From assembly GCA_014529385.2 (NCBI GenBank), contig CM043957.1, positions 83,235,881-83,299,880 of the forward strand: a stretch of 64,000 nt of DNA, written 5' to 3'. This DNA comes from Adiantum capillus-veneris. Its lineage: Eukaryota; Streptophyta; Polypodiopsida; Polypodiales; Pteridaceae. Made by a program: the position numbers and the translations under genes. The notes beneath the pieces were generated by a model. It was not told the origin of the DNA, made no database searches, and worked only from the letters and a program-made list of their open reading frames with translations. Positions 34,828-46,900 of this stretch are shown in pieces; the stretch's first letter is position 1; each line of letters starts with the position of its first letter.

Positions 34828-36113
34828 TCGTATTGTAGAGAACCCTTCAACACTAGATTGGTAACATGACACCTTTATGTCCTTGGACACTTTTGTGTCC
34901 TCTTAACTCAACAAATTTCTAGAATTATTGCTTGTTGAGATGCCAAGGAGGTTTTAAAGTGCTCTATATCTACAAAGCTGGCTTATGACCTGAAAAACTT
35001 GGAAATTTTTGGGACTCACTTTTTAGAGTCAGGTTTGAATAATAGTTTTAAACCTAACTCAAGCCAAAGAAACATGAGCTATTTTTTGTCAATTTCATGA
35101 ATTTGATTAGATCACCCTAAAACACAACTTAGTGACCTCTAAAGTGCTATATAGCTAGCATATGTAGTTCTAAAGGTGTTTTTGTGCTTTTTTAAAATGG
35201 AAAGCCTATGTATTGGAAGCTATGGCCCGTTCATAGAAAAATTGTTGTGCTGAGTTTGCTAGTAGAATTCACATTTTTGATGATATTTTGGAAGTGTCTT
35301 TGTAATCAAAAGGAAATTTTGAGTGCATATATGGGGTTCTTACTATGTAACTCTTCTTCCTTGAGCGTTGGGGCACCTAATACCCTATGTAGCAAATAAC
35401 ACAAAGGCAGAAGCAATTTTCCATCTTACCAGAATCGGAGTCATTTTGAGTTGAACTATGTTGTCTTCAAATTGCTAAATTTCACTCAACAAACATGGTA
35501 ATTTCAAGATTAGATCCAAATATAAGTGTACAATTCCAATTTGGTGCCAACTTGATAGGCTTACATACCATACACAAGGCCACATTGTGGAAGCCAATTT
35601 TTCCATCCATTGTCATGTCGCTCCACTTCCACGATGGGAAATAGGAATGAAAGATGCAGATTGAATCCGGTTGAAGTGTACATATTAATTAATTAATGAG
35701 CAAGGCACAATAACTGGCGAATGTATTGTTAAATGTATGCTAATAAATGTATGCCAAATGAGGTTTTAAAAGAAAATAACTATGTTTTTGGTGTTGTAAA
35801 TGAAGAATTTCAAAGTTGTCAAAATGAGAGTTTATGGACTAAGAATATAGTAGTCCAAATTCTTTACAAATCTGTCTTTACGGCTCATTGATTGGAGTTC
35901 GAATGGAGAAGCTATGGGCAGCTTGGTATTTTCTAGGGGTCAGATTTGTTGTCTTTAGACCGGACTTGAGATACATGCTCGAGTGATGTGCTTCAACTTG
36001 ATAGGGTTCCATGTGATAGAATCTGGCACAGACTTGAGTATGTGCTTTACAATTCTCAAATAGGGCAATTGGTGCACAATTTATGGACGGATGAGTTTAC
36101 TTTGCACTCTCGG
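34828..36113. other. intergenic region without recognised gene
   Basis: AT-rich sequence with no recognisable element ends or protein similarity. Confidence 0.6.
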
Positions 36114-36267
36114 ATATCCATGAGAAGGGAAAATTTATGGGGTGCGATTGCATTTGTGCTCGACAATGGTTCAATTGATATTTGGATCAAATATCCATGA
36201 GAAGGGAAAACTGATGGGGGTACGATTACATTTGTGCTCGACATTGGTTCGGTTGATATTTGGATCA
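36114..36267 (+). repeat. 77-bp tandem duplication
   Basis: Two adjacent copies starting atatccatgagaaggg and ending gatatttggatcaa, with several differences. Confidence 0.9.
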
Positions 36268-36704
36268 AAGTGGGTGCTTGGCAATGCTTGGATTGATATG
36301 TAAGCTCAATGCTATACTTGTCAATGTTTGGGTGGATATGTGTTTCGTATGTATGAAAGCATAGGAGATTCAAAAAGGGTGTCCATACAAAAAGTCACCA
36401 CTTGGGATGCATTGTTGAGGACAAGCCTAGCATAGAAATGTCATGAGAAAGAGAATAAATGATGGGTTGTTCGGTAGGAGGTGTCGGAGAAACAAAAGGG
36501 GGCAAGGCCACCCAAAAGCCTAAGGGGTGGCCGCCCATTTGATCGCCGTGACTATCGTGCACGGGTTGAAGAGGGGGGTTTTTCTTTTGAAAGGGGATAC
36601 ATAGCATGTGATGAGGAGGATACGAAGGGGAGGAAGAGGATTGGAATCTCTCTCTCTTACTCTTGACTAAGGGAAGAAATCAAAGGAAAGGAGCTCGGCT
36701 CAAA

Positions 36705-36707
<3 letters not shown>
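36268..36707. other. intergenic region without recognised gene
   Basis: No gene or element end is recognisable in these 440 bases. Confidence 0.6.

Positions 36708-36787
<80 letters not shown>
36708..36787 (+). repeat. (CT)n(CA)n microsatellite
   Basis: CT run to 36740, then CA run to 36787. Confidence 0.95.
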
Positions 36788-36791
<4 letters not shown>

Positions 36792-36817
36792 TTTTGACCT
36801 CAAAAAAAGGAGAGGAT

Positions 36818-36821
<4 letters not shown>

Positions 36822-36906
<85 letters not shown>
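36822..36906 (+). repeat. (TC)n microsatellite
   Basis: About 85 bp uninterrupted, one of the longest in the window. Confidence 0.95.
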
Positions 36907-36913
<7 letters not shown>

Positions 36914-36949
36914 AAGGCGGAGAAGCTTGGTGAGGAAGCTCAAATGGGG

Positions 36950-36951
<2 letters not shown>

Positions 36952-36991
<40 letters not shown>
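36952..36991 (+). repeat. (TC)n microsatellite
   Basis: About 40 bp, preceded by a short non-repeat spacer after the 36822 run. Confidence 0.95.
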
Positions 36992-36994
<3 letters not shown>

Positions 36995-38874
36995 GAAGAG
37001 ATTTATCTCTCAAAGGTTTTCTCCCTCACCTTCGATTAAGGAAGGCTCTCTCTTGGCACGAATGGGAGCTTCAAGGATGGCTTGAAGGAGGACATAAATG
37101 TGTGGTGAGGAAGGTATAAAGCAAGAGAGCTCGACTCAACCTTGGGGTGACGACTTGACGTTGGGTTGAAAGAGGAGATACCAAGTAGGGGATATGAAGT
37201 GGGAGATGCAAAGTAGGAGAAAATATTGGCTTGAATTTCACTCTCTTCCTCTCGACCAAGACAAAGGAGCATGAGATTTTAAGCTCTAATAGCTAACATA
37301 CCAGAGTGGATAAGATTTCAAGGTGTAACCAAGATTAACGTTTTCTCTCTTGGGCAAATTTTTGGGAGGATTGAGCTCTCACAAGCTTGAAATTGCTCAA
37401 CCAGTGCCGTTGATGGCCATCATTTGTAATCAAATTCCACTTTGGATAACCATTAGCATCGTAAGACTTTTAGGATGTCAATTTTAAGTAATCTAAGTGT
37501 CATTCAAGCTTTTTTATTGGTGTTGTGCATCTTGTCTCTCTTGTTTCCCACAAGGAGCAGCCCGATGCTAATGCGACTTACCTCATGAACCCATATCTCC
37601 CGACATCTTTGATGAACCCAACGTGAAATGAGCCAAGGGGGGTGGGAGGTGCATATGGGAATTTAGAGTAGATGATGAAGTTTATGGAAGCATTATTTTT
37701 TAGTAGAGATTTAGTAGTTCCAGATTTTTCAAAGATGCTTGAATACACCCAAGGATATCTGCTCGAAGTGGAAGCCATGAAGACAAAAGAGCAGATTGAT
37801 GATGCGGTAGAAATGGCACTTGATGCCGTATGTGAACAATTTCTTTGCATGCTATGAAGAAGAGATAAAGAGTTGAGGGGTTCCTGAACATCAAATGGTT
37901 ACAATTTTTTACGAAGTTGTAGGTTCCGAGTTCAAAGATCAAGTTTGGGAGATGGAAAAAATATATCCCACACAGTAGGACTATTTTGCAGATGCTTTCA
38001 TTCATGGAAGCTCAAGGATTATGGACTTGGGAATGAAGCAACATTATTGAGGAGAGCATGATTAATTTCAGTAGAGCTTGATGGAGACCAGCTACAGGTA
38101 CTTAGCTAAGAATTTTGGAAACAAATTTGTACAAGAAGTAAATATCATTAGGAAATTTTGGAGGTCATTTGGAGGGCCTTCTAAGAAGATAGAAATTTTA
38201 ACATTCTCTCTCTAGAAAATAGGTGTGGTAAAAGAAAAGGTGTCCTCAGTAAAATCGTTCAAAAAGTGTACTTCCAAGTAGATTCTTTCCACACCGTCAT
38301 AACGACCATGATGATTGAGGGAATGGCTCATTTTAATTACATTTAATGAACCTCATCATCTTGAAGAGAGATTCAATGACTCAACTTTCTTCTCTCCACA
38401 ATGTTTCTTGCACTGATCACCAATGGATGTCTCGTCTTCCTTGCACTAAGCACTAATAAGTGTCTCCTCCACAACCACACACCTTCTTACCGAACGTCCT
38501 AAATATCATCTACACATTGACTTGGATCCTCAATATGAGCCACTATGTAAGAGAAGCAAAACCAACACACAAGTGGAAGAAGTAGAGAAAGAGAGACTCA
38601 GAGCAGAGGGAGAAAAACATGTAGAAATTTGGACACATGGTTTTCTCTATCCTATTAACCCTAAGACTAATTCCTCTCCTACATTTACAAATCCTACTGG
38701 GTAATTGACCTTTGCTGGTGATGGTGGAGAGAATGGTTTGCTTGGCTATTGCAAAGCTCTAACTGGCCAAGCTGACAGTCACAAATGCATGCTTCATGCT
38801 CAAGCAAAAGAGATTCCACGACTCTCTCATTTGCATTGTAATGACCAAAAAACGATATTGCAACACACACAGAA
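36992..38874. other. region without recognised gene, possible decayed exons
   Basis: No domain recognised. A 61-codon frame at 37672..37857 (ending VEMALDAVCEQFLCML) and frames at 38522..38893 have coding-like composition but no family I can name. The frame crossing 38840..38874 is interrupted by the E4 insertion and continues after it at 59131. Confidence 0.4.
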
Positions 38875-39059
38875 TGTTAAGTATGGAGCCTGATTTACCC
38901 TTGTAATTTTTTGTGGTAAAAGTGTACATTTGTAAGGCCCCCATTATGAGGAGAAGCCATCGTGCCTGAAGGAAAATCACTCTCTAGAAACCAAAATTTT
39001 CACGGCAAAAAATCAGGGACAACTTTAGGGGCCTCGGGGGCGGAATCCCCTTGAGACTT
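38875..39059 (+). repeat. E4 5' LTR, first part
   Basis: Matches the start of the right LTR (58363 onward) up to 'gagactt', where E3 begins. Confidence 0.92.
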
Positions 39060-39157
39060 TGTGCGCTCCTTGCCGCACTGTCGAAGCAAGGGACTTGCCG
39101 ATACACCGTGTGCGAGCCACAAATGTCTCCAAGCACACAACAAGACTAATCTAGCAC
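39060..39157 (-). repeat. E3 LTR 3'-end fragment
   Basis: 98 bp identical in kind to the first bases of 39929..40553: tgtgcgctccttgccgcact onward. Confidence 0.85.
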
Positions 39158-39928
39158 ATTTTTGGCGCCGCTAACAAATTTTTTGAAATTCTTTTACCAA
39201 TCAAATTGTCTACCTAAAACTGCATATGCTTTTTAATCACTTATGAGAATGCAATTACTGTGCCAATGTTGTTTGATTTTGCAGTGACTGAAGAAGGCTA
39301 AGGACATTCATCTCAAATGCTCTTCCACCTCGACGAACGAGCTTCAACTCAATAGCTTCCGAGGACGGAATCTACATCAGGAAGGGGGGCATGTTAACCC
39401 TCACGGCTCACGGACACCCCATCACCTATGACGGACTTGTATTATGTATTTGGTAGAGTCAGGTACCGGGCTTGTCGGACCAATAGGAAAAGGGTAAGAG
39501 TGATCGCCGATGAGAGGCGCACTCGAACTGGGACATTCAAGGGATTAGTGGGCTAAGCATGGGCGCCCAAGTGTGAATGGGGTGAGCTCATATAAAAGCC
39601 AACTAAACCTAAAATTCACTCATTCTCTCATTTGTGCAATAGAAGAGTGCTCTTACTCCATCTCCATCTCCATCTCCATCTTCTTCTTCTTCACCTCCTC
39701 GTGTGTGTGTGTGTATGTGTGTGTGTGAGAGAGAGAGAGGGAGAGTGTGTGTGTGCGATCGAGCATTACGAAGGCACAACGGCGGCGAAGAGGTTGAGCG
39801 CGGCACGACTGCAGCTTCTTCTTCATCGCAGCGAGGAATCCTCCACGGCAGAAGCATAGAGCGGTGAGTGACACACCATTGCCCTCTTTTGAGCTTGCTA
39901 GATTAGTCCTGTTGTGTGCTTGGAGCAA
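39158..39928 (+). repeat. inverted E-family segment: PBS stub, 3' interior, truncated LTR
   Basis: On the plus strand it starts catttttggcgcc (a PBS stub), then has about 220 bp of pre-PPT interior, the PPT (gaaggggggca, about 39380..39391), and an LTR from 39392 lacking its last 80 or so bases. It is the mirror image of 39929..40790, forming a palindrome centred near 39928. Confidence 0.85.
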
Positions 39929-40179
39929 TGTGCGCTCCTTGCCGCACTGTCGAAGCAAGGGACTTGCCGATACACCGTGTGCGAGCCACAAATGGCTCCA
40001 AGCACACAACAAGACTAATCTAGCAAGCTCAAAAGAGGGCAATGGTGTGTCACTCACCGCTCTATGCTCCTGTCGTGGAGGATTCCTCGCCACGATGAAG
40101 AAGAAGCTGCAGTCGTGCCGCGCTCAATCGCTTCGTCGTCGTCGTGCCTTCATAATGCTTGATCGCACACACACTCTCC

Positions 40180-40254
<75 letters not shown>

Positions 40255-40553
40255 AGGTGAAGAAGAAGAAGATGGAGATGGAGATGAAGCAAGAGCACTC
40301 TTCTATTGCACAAATGAGAGAATGAGTGAATTTTAGGTTTAGTTGGCTTTTATATGAGCTCACCCCATTCACACTTGGGCGCCCATGCTTAGCCAACTAA
40401 TCCCTTGAATGTCCCAGTTCAAGTGCGCCTCTCATCGGCGATCACTCTTACCCTTTTCCTATTGGTCCGACAAGCCCGGTACCTGACTCTACCAAATACA
40501 TAATACACGTCCGTCGTAGGTGATGGGGTGTCCGTGAGCCGTGAGGGTTCACA
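39929..40553 (-). repeat. E3 3' LTR
   Basis: 625 bp, complete. It carries a CT/CA microsatellite (about 40179..40250). Confidence 0.92.
40199..40250 (+). repeat. (CA)n microsatellite inside E3 3' LTR
   Basis: About 52 bp. The 5' LTR has only a short CA run at the same place. Confidence 0.95.
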
Positions 40554-40566
40554 TGCCCCCCTTCCT
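40554..40566 (-). other. E3 3' polypurine tract
   Basis: AGGAAGGGGGGCA on the minus strand, abutting the 3' LTR. Confidence 0.85.
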
Positions 40567-41968
40567 GATATAGATTCCGTCCTCGAAAGCTATTGAGTTG
40601 AAGCTCGTTCGTCGAGGTGGAAGAGCATTTGAGATGAATGTCCTTAGCCTTCTTCAGTCACTGCAAAATCAAACAACATTGGCACAGCAATTGCATTCTC
40701 ATAAGTGATTAAAAAGCATATGCAGTTTTAGGTAGACAATTTGATTGGTAAAAGAATTTCAAACAATTTGTTAGCAATGAACATTAAATTGCAATGTAAT
40801 CAAATGCATAAACAGATGTAAAGGTAAAAAATTAAACAAGTCTGGGGTCGCTAATTTGTCGGTCGAAAGGCACTAGAGATCGAATATTAATACCATGGGT
40901 AAGCTTCTTCATTTTCTGTGGTCAATTAAGTTGTTTAATCGCGAGAGCCAAGTATTCATGTTCGAGGGATGACTAGAGGCTATATCTAGAAGACCTTGTA
41001 GTTAAGCTACCATAAAAGGAATTTCTCATGAAATCATCGCCTGACTGATTACTTTTTGTTTGATCCCCCAAAGTCTTTTCACAGTGATTCAATTTTGATG
41101 TGTGTGCTTATTTTGTATGCCTTGGGTTTTTTGCTTTTCAAGTAAAAGCGCCCATACTGGGAACCTCTAGGGCTCTAGTACCATAGGAAATACATGTGAG
41201 TGAAGTACCAAATCAAGCTGAGATTTCTCTTCCAGCTTAAGATTTTACAGTGTGGCACTTTGATTTTTTGTTTGTTCATTTTTAGCATTTTAATTTTGTA
41301 ACTTTGGGGGGGTCATATAACATTGATACACCTCCTCAGGCTCATCACACTAGTAAACTCCCTTTATAATACTTAAGCGAAAGGTCAATAGGGTCAAGCC
41401 CACTAGAAAGCCCTAGTACATTTCACACAATGCTGCCTAAATCGGATTAAGAACCTAAGTAACCATTGATTAAGAACCTAAATCGGATTAAGAACCTAAG
41501 TAACCATTGATTATTAGAAAGGCATTCCCCATGGTATTAAGAGGAGATCTCTAACACCTAACTTGGTCAATTTAGCTTAGTCGAACTGCTTGAGTTTTAA
41601 ACCTAGACAAGTGATTATGACGAAAAATTACATTGAATTAAATGTTCGTTATTAAGCAAAGGTGCTGGATATTAGGCTACCAATCACAATGAAAGCTGAC
41701 AATCATAGATGCAAAAAAGATAAGGGGCAATGCTAATGGACAAGAAACACCTGTTTGGTCGATGGTCGCGCTTGATTTGAAGAGTGAGTCGAGATAAAGA
41801 TTCCATGAAGGTCCAAATCCTACCAATAGCAACACGCTCCTGTACACACTAGGAAACAAAAGGAATACCTACAAGAGGCACATTAGTGGAAAAAGGTACC
41901 AACACTTATTGAACAGAACAAAAAACATAAGGAATTCTAACCTAATTATTTGCACTCCCCCTAGAGAG
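40567..41968 (-). other. E3 3' non-coding region
   Basis: About 1.4 kb with no conserved ORF. Parts match the E2 3' region. A tandem duplication of about 31 bp (aatcggattaagaacctaag) lies near 41430..41500. Confidence 0.7.
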
Positions 41969-42391
41969 TCAAGGGGATAGGATATTGTAGAGGTTGGGGG
42001 GAAACCCTAAGGCTAAACCCCTATCGTCGTCGTCGAGATAAACAAAGTCATCATCCATGAGACCATATGTTCCATCCGTGTAGTCGTGTAAATTTTCTTC
42101 TTCATCATAGGTGCCCATGTTTACTAAGAAGGTCACTAGACGTCTATAGTCATCTTGGTCAAAAGGGTAGGCTTGCGCAATGGGAGAAACGCTCTCTACT
42201 AAGTATGTATCAAACGTGGTCAAGAGACGTATCAGCCATTCTAACTCCTCAAAATTCCTCTCACATGCTAGCGTACCTATCAAATCCCATTCACATGCAA
42301 GCAGTGGAAAGACCATGTGAAATATTTGTGAAAAGTAACGAGGGTACCTCTCACCCAAGGCAGGAGTGGATGACTCTAGCGTACTAGCCAT
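41969..42391 (-). CDS. E3 ORF3, acidic protein of unknown function
   Basis: Open frame of 140 codons from the ATG at 42391 (MASTLESSTPALGERYP). It keeps the E2 ORF3 blocks CEWDLI, ACERNFEELEWLIRL, YGLMDDDF and YLDD, while the linkers between them vary. That pattern suggests it was under protein-level selection. The C-terminal half is acidic and no domain, signal peptide or clear membrane segment was recognised. It is the only undisturbed full-length copy in the window. The sequence directly before the ATG, tgtacagat, contains a CAG that could be a splice acceptor, as in E2. It occupies the place where some plant Gypsy elements carry an env-like ORF but does not resemble one. Confidence 0.65.
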   Translation of the reverse strand: MASTLESSTPALGERYPRYFSQIFHMVFPLLACEWDLIGTLACERNFEELEWLIRLLTTFDTYLVESVSPIAQAYPFDQDDYRRLVTFLVNMGTYDEEENLHDYTDGTYGLMDDDFVYLDDDDRGLALGFPPNLYNILSP

Positions 42392-42526
42392 ATCTGTACA
42401 CGCAAATAGATGATGGTTAGAGTGCAAATATTACAAGGGTCGTGTTCTTGTGCATAATTTGTTTTTATGATTTGTGTTATGGCTCTTGCTCTTTACTTTT
42501 TTATCTTGTTTTTGTGAGTATAAGGC

Positions 42527-42536
42527 TTTATATATA
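42527..42536 (-). promoter_or_regulatory. TATA-like motif upstream of E3 ORF3
   Basis: TATATATAAA on the minus strand, about 140 bp before the ORF3 ATG, with flanks conserved in E2. Confidence 0.4.
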
Positions 42537-42615
42537 CATTCCCTAAGATTGGAGATTAAGAGGTCAGGGAGAAAGGTTGAGAGGGAAGCAAGTGAATAAC
42601 GGATGTCCACAAACA

Positions 42616-42630
42616 CTCCCCCCTTCCTTG
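42616..42630 (-). other. E3 internal polypurine tract
   Basis: Minus strand AAGGAAGGGGGGAGT, right after the W-P-K region stop; same position as in E2. Confidence 0.5.
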
Positions 42631-42636
42631 GGTAGA

Positions 42637-43923
42637 TCATACCGTTTGAAATGATGTCGTCACCCTTTGAAACCAATTGTTCCAGTTGGTAATAGCTGAG
42701 GATTTTTGCCAGTAGTTTTCTATTACCCTAGGTGTCTCGTCAAGTTGCAAGGGTGGTAAGGTACTCTCCCAGGATCGAACTTGAAGTGGTTCATCAGGTG
42801 ATTCTTGAACACTGGGAGGTGTGGATTCTTTTGTAGCTTCATGGAGGTCCATTACTATAGATGGAGGCTGTGTAGAAGCTTTTACCTCTATGGATGTATT
42901 ACATGAGGAGCTAGAAGCTTCATGGAACTCCCCCCTTCCTGAGCTAGGTGGAATAAATTGGTTTTTCCTTGGAGCCCAAACTAGCTCTGGACTAGGTGTG
43001 TAGCATTCTGTGATCTTTCCCTTCCCACGGTCTACCATTGGCTTTAGCGTTACACTGTTCGACTCATATGGGTTTGTTGTCGATAGGGAAGGACACATTT
43101 TACGTTTAGGTACCCAAATTTTCTCATTTCCATCATAGTAGCCTTGGGCTTCTAATAGTTGTTTTGGAATCCATCGTGATTTGTTCTTGACTCTCCTAGG
43201 GCGCGCTCTTGGTTTTCCCAGGAAATTTTTTCTTGGAATGGATGGGAGGGTTGAGGTAGTTGGAAGTAAGGCCTTGGGGACCCATTGATATGTACTCTTA
43301 GGTCGTGGATGAGTACTTGCAATATTACTGCTTGCTGCAACTACAAGTGTTGAAGTGCTAGGTTCATGGGTAGCTGGCAAAGATGAGTTAACCACCTTGG
43401 CTTGTGAATGTTGGCTATCCTTCAACTTTGCTAGAGTTTGCAACGTAGGTGACTTTGCTTGAATGATAGGGGTAAGAGTTAGTGGTCGCGTCGTGACACT
43501 AACAATATCCCAATCAATAGTGCATTTGGTTGCTAACATCCACGTGCGTCCCAGGTTTACGTTGCCTTCCATAGCTCCCGCGGGCATGACTAGAAACCTC
43601 TGCACTATGCTTCCATTGTCATAGACAACAGGGCTCTGAAGGACTCCAAGAATAGCAATTTTCTTTTTATTAATGCCCTTGACTTGCATCGTACTCGGGG
43701 ATAGGGTCGGTTTCCCTAATTGACACCAAACTCCATAGGATAACAAATTGTGTTTAGCTCCCGTATCTAATAAGGCATTGTATAGTACTTTTCCATAGGG
43801 GCTATTTAGCTCAATTGGGTATCGTAGGGGTGGCTCAGATTCTAATGAGTCGTAATCTGTGTCCTCGAAAAATGGTTGCGTGATTCCCAGATTAGCCTCT
43901 CGTTGGCGTCTAAGACGTTGTTG
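42637..43923 (-). CDS. E3 polyprotein C-terminus: second retropepsin-like domain and W-P-K repeats
   Basis: Uninterrupted frame from just after the last pol stop (TGA at 43924..43926) to 42637, with no start of its own. It is in the same frame as the E3 integrase. It contains LLDTGAKHNLLSYG (Asp codon at 43767..43765), VNLGRTWML, then QWVPK, RWIPK, IWVPK and VWAPR motifs and LLEAQGYYDGN. Motifs and spacing match E2 23227..24363, while linkers differ freely, so the two domains rather than the linkers are conserved. In a living element this would be made as the end of gag-pol and released by proteolysis (inference). Confidence 0.75.
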   Translation of the reverse strand, partial: QQRLRRQREANLGITQPFFEDTDYDSLESEPPLRYPIELNSPYGKVLYNALLDTGAKHNLLSYGVWCQLGKPTLSPSTMQVKGINKKKIAILGVLQSPVVYDNGSIVQRFLVMPAGAMEGNVNLGRTWMLATKCTIDWDIVSVTTRPLTLTPIIQAKSPTLQTLAKLKDSQHSQAKVVNSSLPATHEPSTSTLVVAASSNIASTHPRPKSTYQWVPKALLPTTSTLPSIPRKNFLGKPRARPRRVKNKSRWIPKQLLEAQGYYDGNEKIWVPKRKMCPSLSTTNPYESNSVTLKPMVDRGKGKITECYTPSPELVWAPRKNQFIPPSSGRGEFHEASSSSCNTSIEVKASTQPPSIVMDLHEATKESTPPSVQESPDEPLQVRSWESTLPPLQLDETPRVIENYWQKSSAITNWNNWFQRVTTSFQTV

Positions 43924-46900
43924 TCATTCTCGAGCCTCAACTCTTGCTTGGATTTTTTAAATCTCTGCTTGTTCCTTGGTAGCCTTCTTTTGATGGATGG
44001 CTTGCAACTCTTCCTGGCTTAGAGGATCATAATATCTTTTGAATTTACTCCCATTAAGGAATCCAATGGTTTCAACTCCATCTAGAGTCTCCACACGAAT
44101 GGTACCTTGCGGGGTAATTTCACACACTCGATATGGTCCCTTACCAACGTATTTCAATTTCTTCTTTTCATTACGTACCCCGTACATAAGAACTTTATCA
44201 CCAACCTTGATGTCTTTATCCTTTAAATGGCTATCAAACCACTTCTTTCTCCTATCCTTCTCCACTAGAGCATTTCGCACAGCTAATTGCCTCTCTTCAT
44301 CTAGACTTTCCAGGATATATAATCGTTCCACTAAGGGGTTACCATCCCAACCTTCTTGAGAAGCTACTCGAAGACTAGGAATGACAAACTCCCATGGCAT
44401 AACTGCTTCTTGGCCATACACCATCTTAAACGGTGTGCAATTAATAGCAACTTTATACGCAGTACGATAAGCCCATAAAGCTGATGTAAGCTTTAGGTCC
44501 CAATCAGTGCGATGATCCTCAACTGTCTTTGTCAAAATGGAGATGAGAGTTTTGTTGGTACTCTCAGCTTGGTCATTTGCTTGGGGATAATAGGGTGTAG
44601 ACTTGTGGTGAGATATCATAAAGTTTGATGTGAGTTCTTTTATTACTTCATTTATAAAATGAGTTCCATTGTCACTCACAAGTTCAAAGGGGCATCCAAA
44701 ACGTGTGATAATGTTCTCAAAGAGGAACTTAGCTGTTGTTTTTGCATCCGTCTTTCGTGTTGCTTTTGCTTCAGCCCATTTGGTCACATAGTCGGTAGCG
44801 ACAATGATATATCGTGATTGTGTGTTACGTGCAACCGGACTAATCGGTCCTACAAAGTCCAAGCCCCACTTTTCAAATGGTTGGGTTACCTTGATGTGAT
44901 GTTGAAGCGTTGGCATTCATCACATCCCTTTGCAAAAAGTGATGCATCCTTAAACAGAGTGGGCCACCAATAGCCTGACTGTAAGATCTTTCGGGCAGTC
45001 AAGTTTCCTGAAAAGTGACCACCAGCTACACCCATGTGTGCCTCTTGTAGAATATATAAATACTCATCCTCGCGGGCACAACGTCTAAGAACATCATCTT
45101 TTCCTCTCTTATAGAGAGTTCCAGCCAGTAAGCAATAGGGTTCGCATTCCTTGATTAATTTTTGAGCTATATCTTTTCGCATTTCTTTGGGTGGAAAACC
45201 ATTAACTAAGAAGTTAACAATCTTTTCACTCCATTCAGGCATTGTCTCAACAATGAACAAAGGAGTATTAGGCAATTCATCATCAACCCTTGTAGGAGCT
45301 TCGCCATTAGGGATACGAGATAAATGATCCGCCATGACATGTTTCCTCCCAGGCCTCACAACAACGGTGAAGTCAAACTCAAGAAGAATTAACAACCATC
45401 GTGCAATTCGACCTGTGGAACACGGCTTGTTTACCAAATATAGCAATGCTTGATGATCAACATAAAACACAAACTTGGTAGCAAGAAGGTAATAGCGAAA
45501 TTTATTTACTGCGTAAATCATAGCTAAACCTTCGCGCTCTGTAGTAGTGTAGTTCATCTCGGCATCATTTAATTGGTGACTTGCAAAGCTAATAAGGTAG
45601 TCCAATTTATGTTCTCCTGGTTGAGTTAGAACACACCCAATAGCAAAATTTGATACATCAATATGCACATGAAAAGGTACATTCCAATCAGGTGTTCGCA
45701 GGATTGGAGCACTTGTTAGGGCCTTCTTTAATAACTCATAAGATTGATGACATTCTTCCGTCCAGTGAAACTCGATAAGAAGCTTGTACAATGGACGCGC
45801 TATCTCGGCAAAGTTTAAAATAAATCTTCGATAATAACCAACATGGCCCATAAATCTTTGAACTCCTTTATAGTTCGTAGGTGGTGGCAAATCGGCAATG
45901 GCTTTAATCTTACTCTCATCTGTGGATATCCCATTCTTGGACACTATATGCCCTAGAATGACTCCATGCTTAACCCAAAATTGGCATTTGAAAGGGTTCA
46001 ATGAGATGCGATAAAATCTGCACCTTTCAAATATTTTTCGTAGATATAACAAATGCTTCTCCCAAGAAGAATAAACACAAAGGTCGTCTAGGAAAGATTC
46101 ACAAAACTCCCTTAGAAATTCTTTAAACGCAGTGTTTATTAATCGTTGGAATGTAGCAGAGGCATTCGTTAAGCCAAAAGCCATAACACGAAAGGCAAAC
46201 ACTCCAGACTTTGTGATAAAAGAAGTTTTAGCTTGGTCCTCTAATGCAATTGTGATTTGATTGTAACTAGAGTACCCATCTAAAAAGCTATAAGCTTCCT
46301 TGCCCGCAACTCTTTCAAGCACATGTTCTGAATATGGCAAGGGATAATGATCTCTCCTAGTGGCTGCATTAACTTTCTTGAGGTCCACGCACACTCTTAG
46401 TTTCCCATTCTTTTTTGGCACAATGACTATTGGAGAAACCCATTCTGAGTGCTCAATAGGGTATATGAATCCACATTGGATAAGTTTTTCAATCTCCTCT
46501 TGTACAATTTTGGCGTACTTAGGATTCATTGGATAGGGTCGTTGCTGGACGGGTTTAGCAGTGTTGATCATGGGAATTGTATGTTGCACCACAGAAGGTG
46601 GAACGCCCTTCATGTCATGATATGTCCAAGCAAAGATATCCTTGTATTCCTTGAGGAGCTCCTTAAGTACAACCTCTTCAGTTTCGGTAAGGTCTTGAGC
46701 AATAAAGACTGGTTTAGACTCCTCACCTGGTTCTGCTAATTCTATCTCTTTAACTACCGCTGGACCATCATAGACTCCACTGCTTCCTTTGGTAGGTATT
46801 CGTTAGGCTTTGGCATACACAACCTTTCGCTCCCCTGTGGTATAAGATTTAAAATGTTCAGGAGCCGTATGTAAGTCAGCAGGCTCTTGTCCTGACGGAG

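Noticed and set aside
37672-37857. 61-codon frame as a host exon
   Set aside because: Composition is coding-like but no family, splice sites or neighbouring exons could be supported.
39055-39064. Clean 5-bp target duplication for E3
   Set aside because: Flanks GACTT and TAATT do not match; the T-rich target makes the boundary ambiguous.
41969-42391. ORF3 as an envelope-like protein
   Set aside because: No signal peptide, no clear membrane segment, small size and a strongly acidic end.
42637-44916. Integrated plant pararetrovirus
   Set aside because: LTRs, PBS, PPT, integrase and target duplications identify LTR retrotransposons; no movement or coat protein region.
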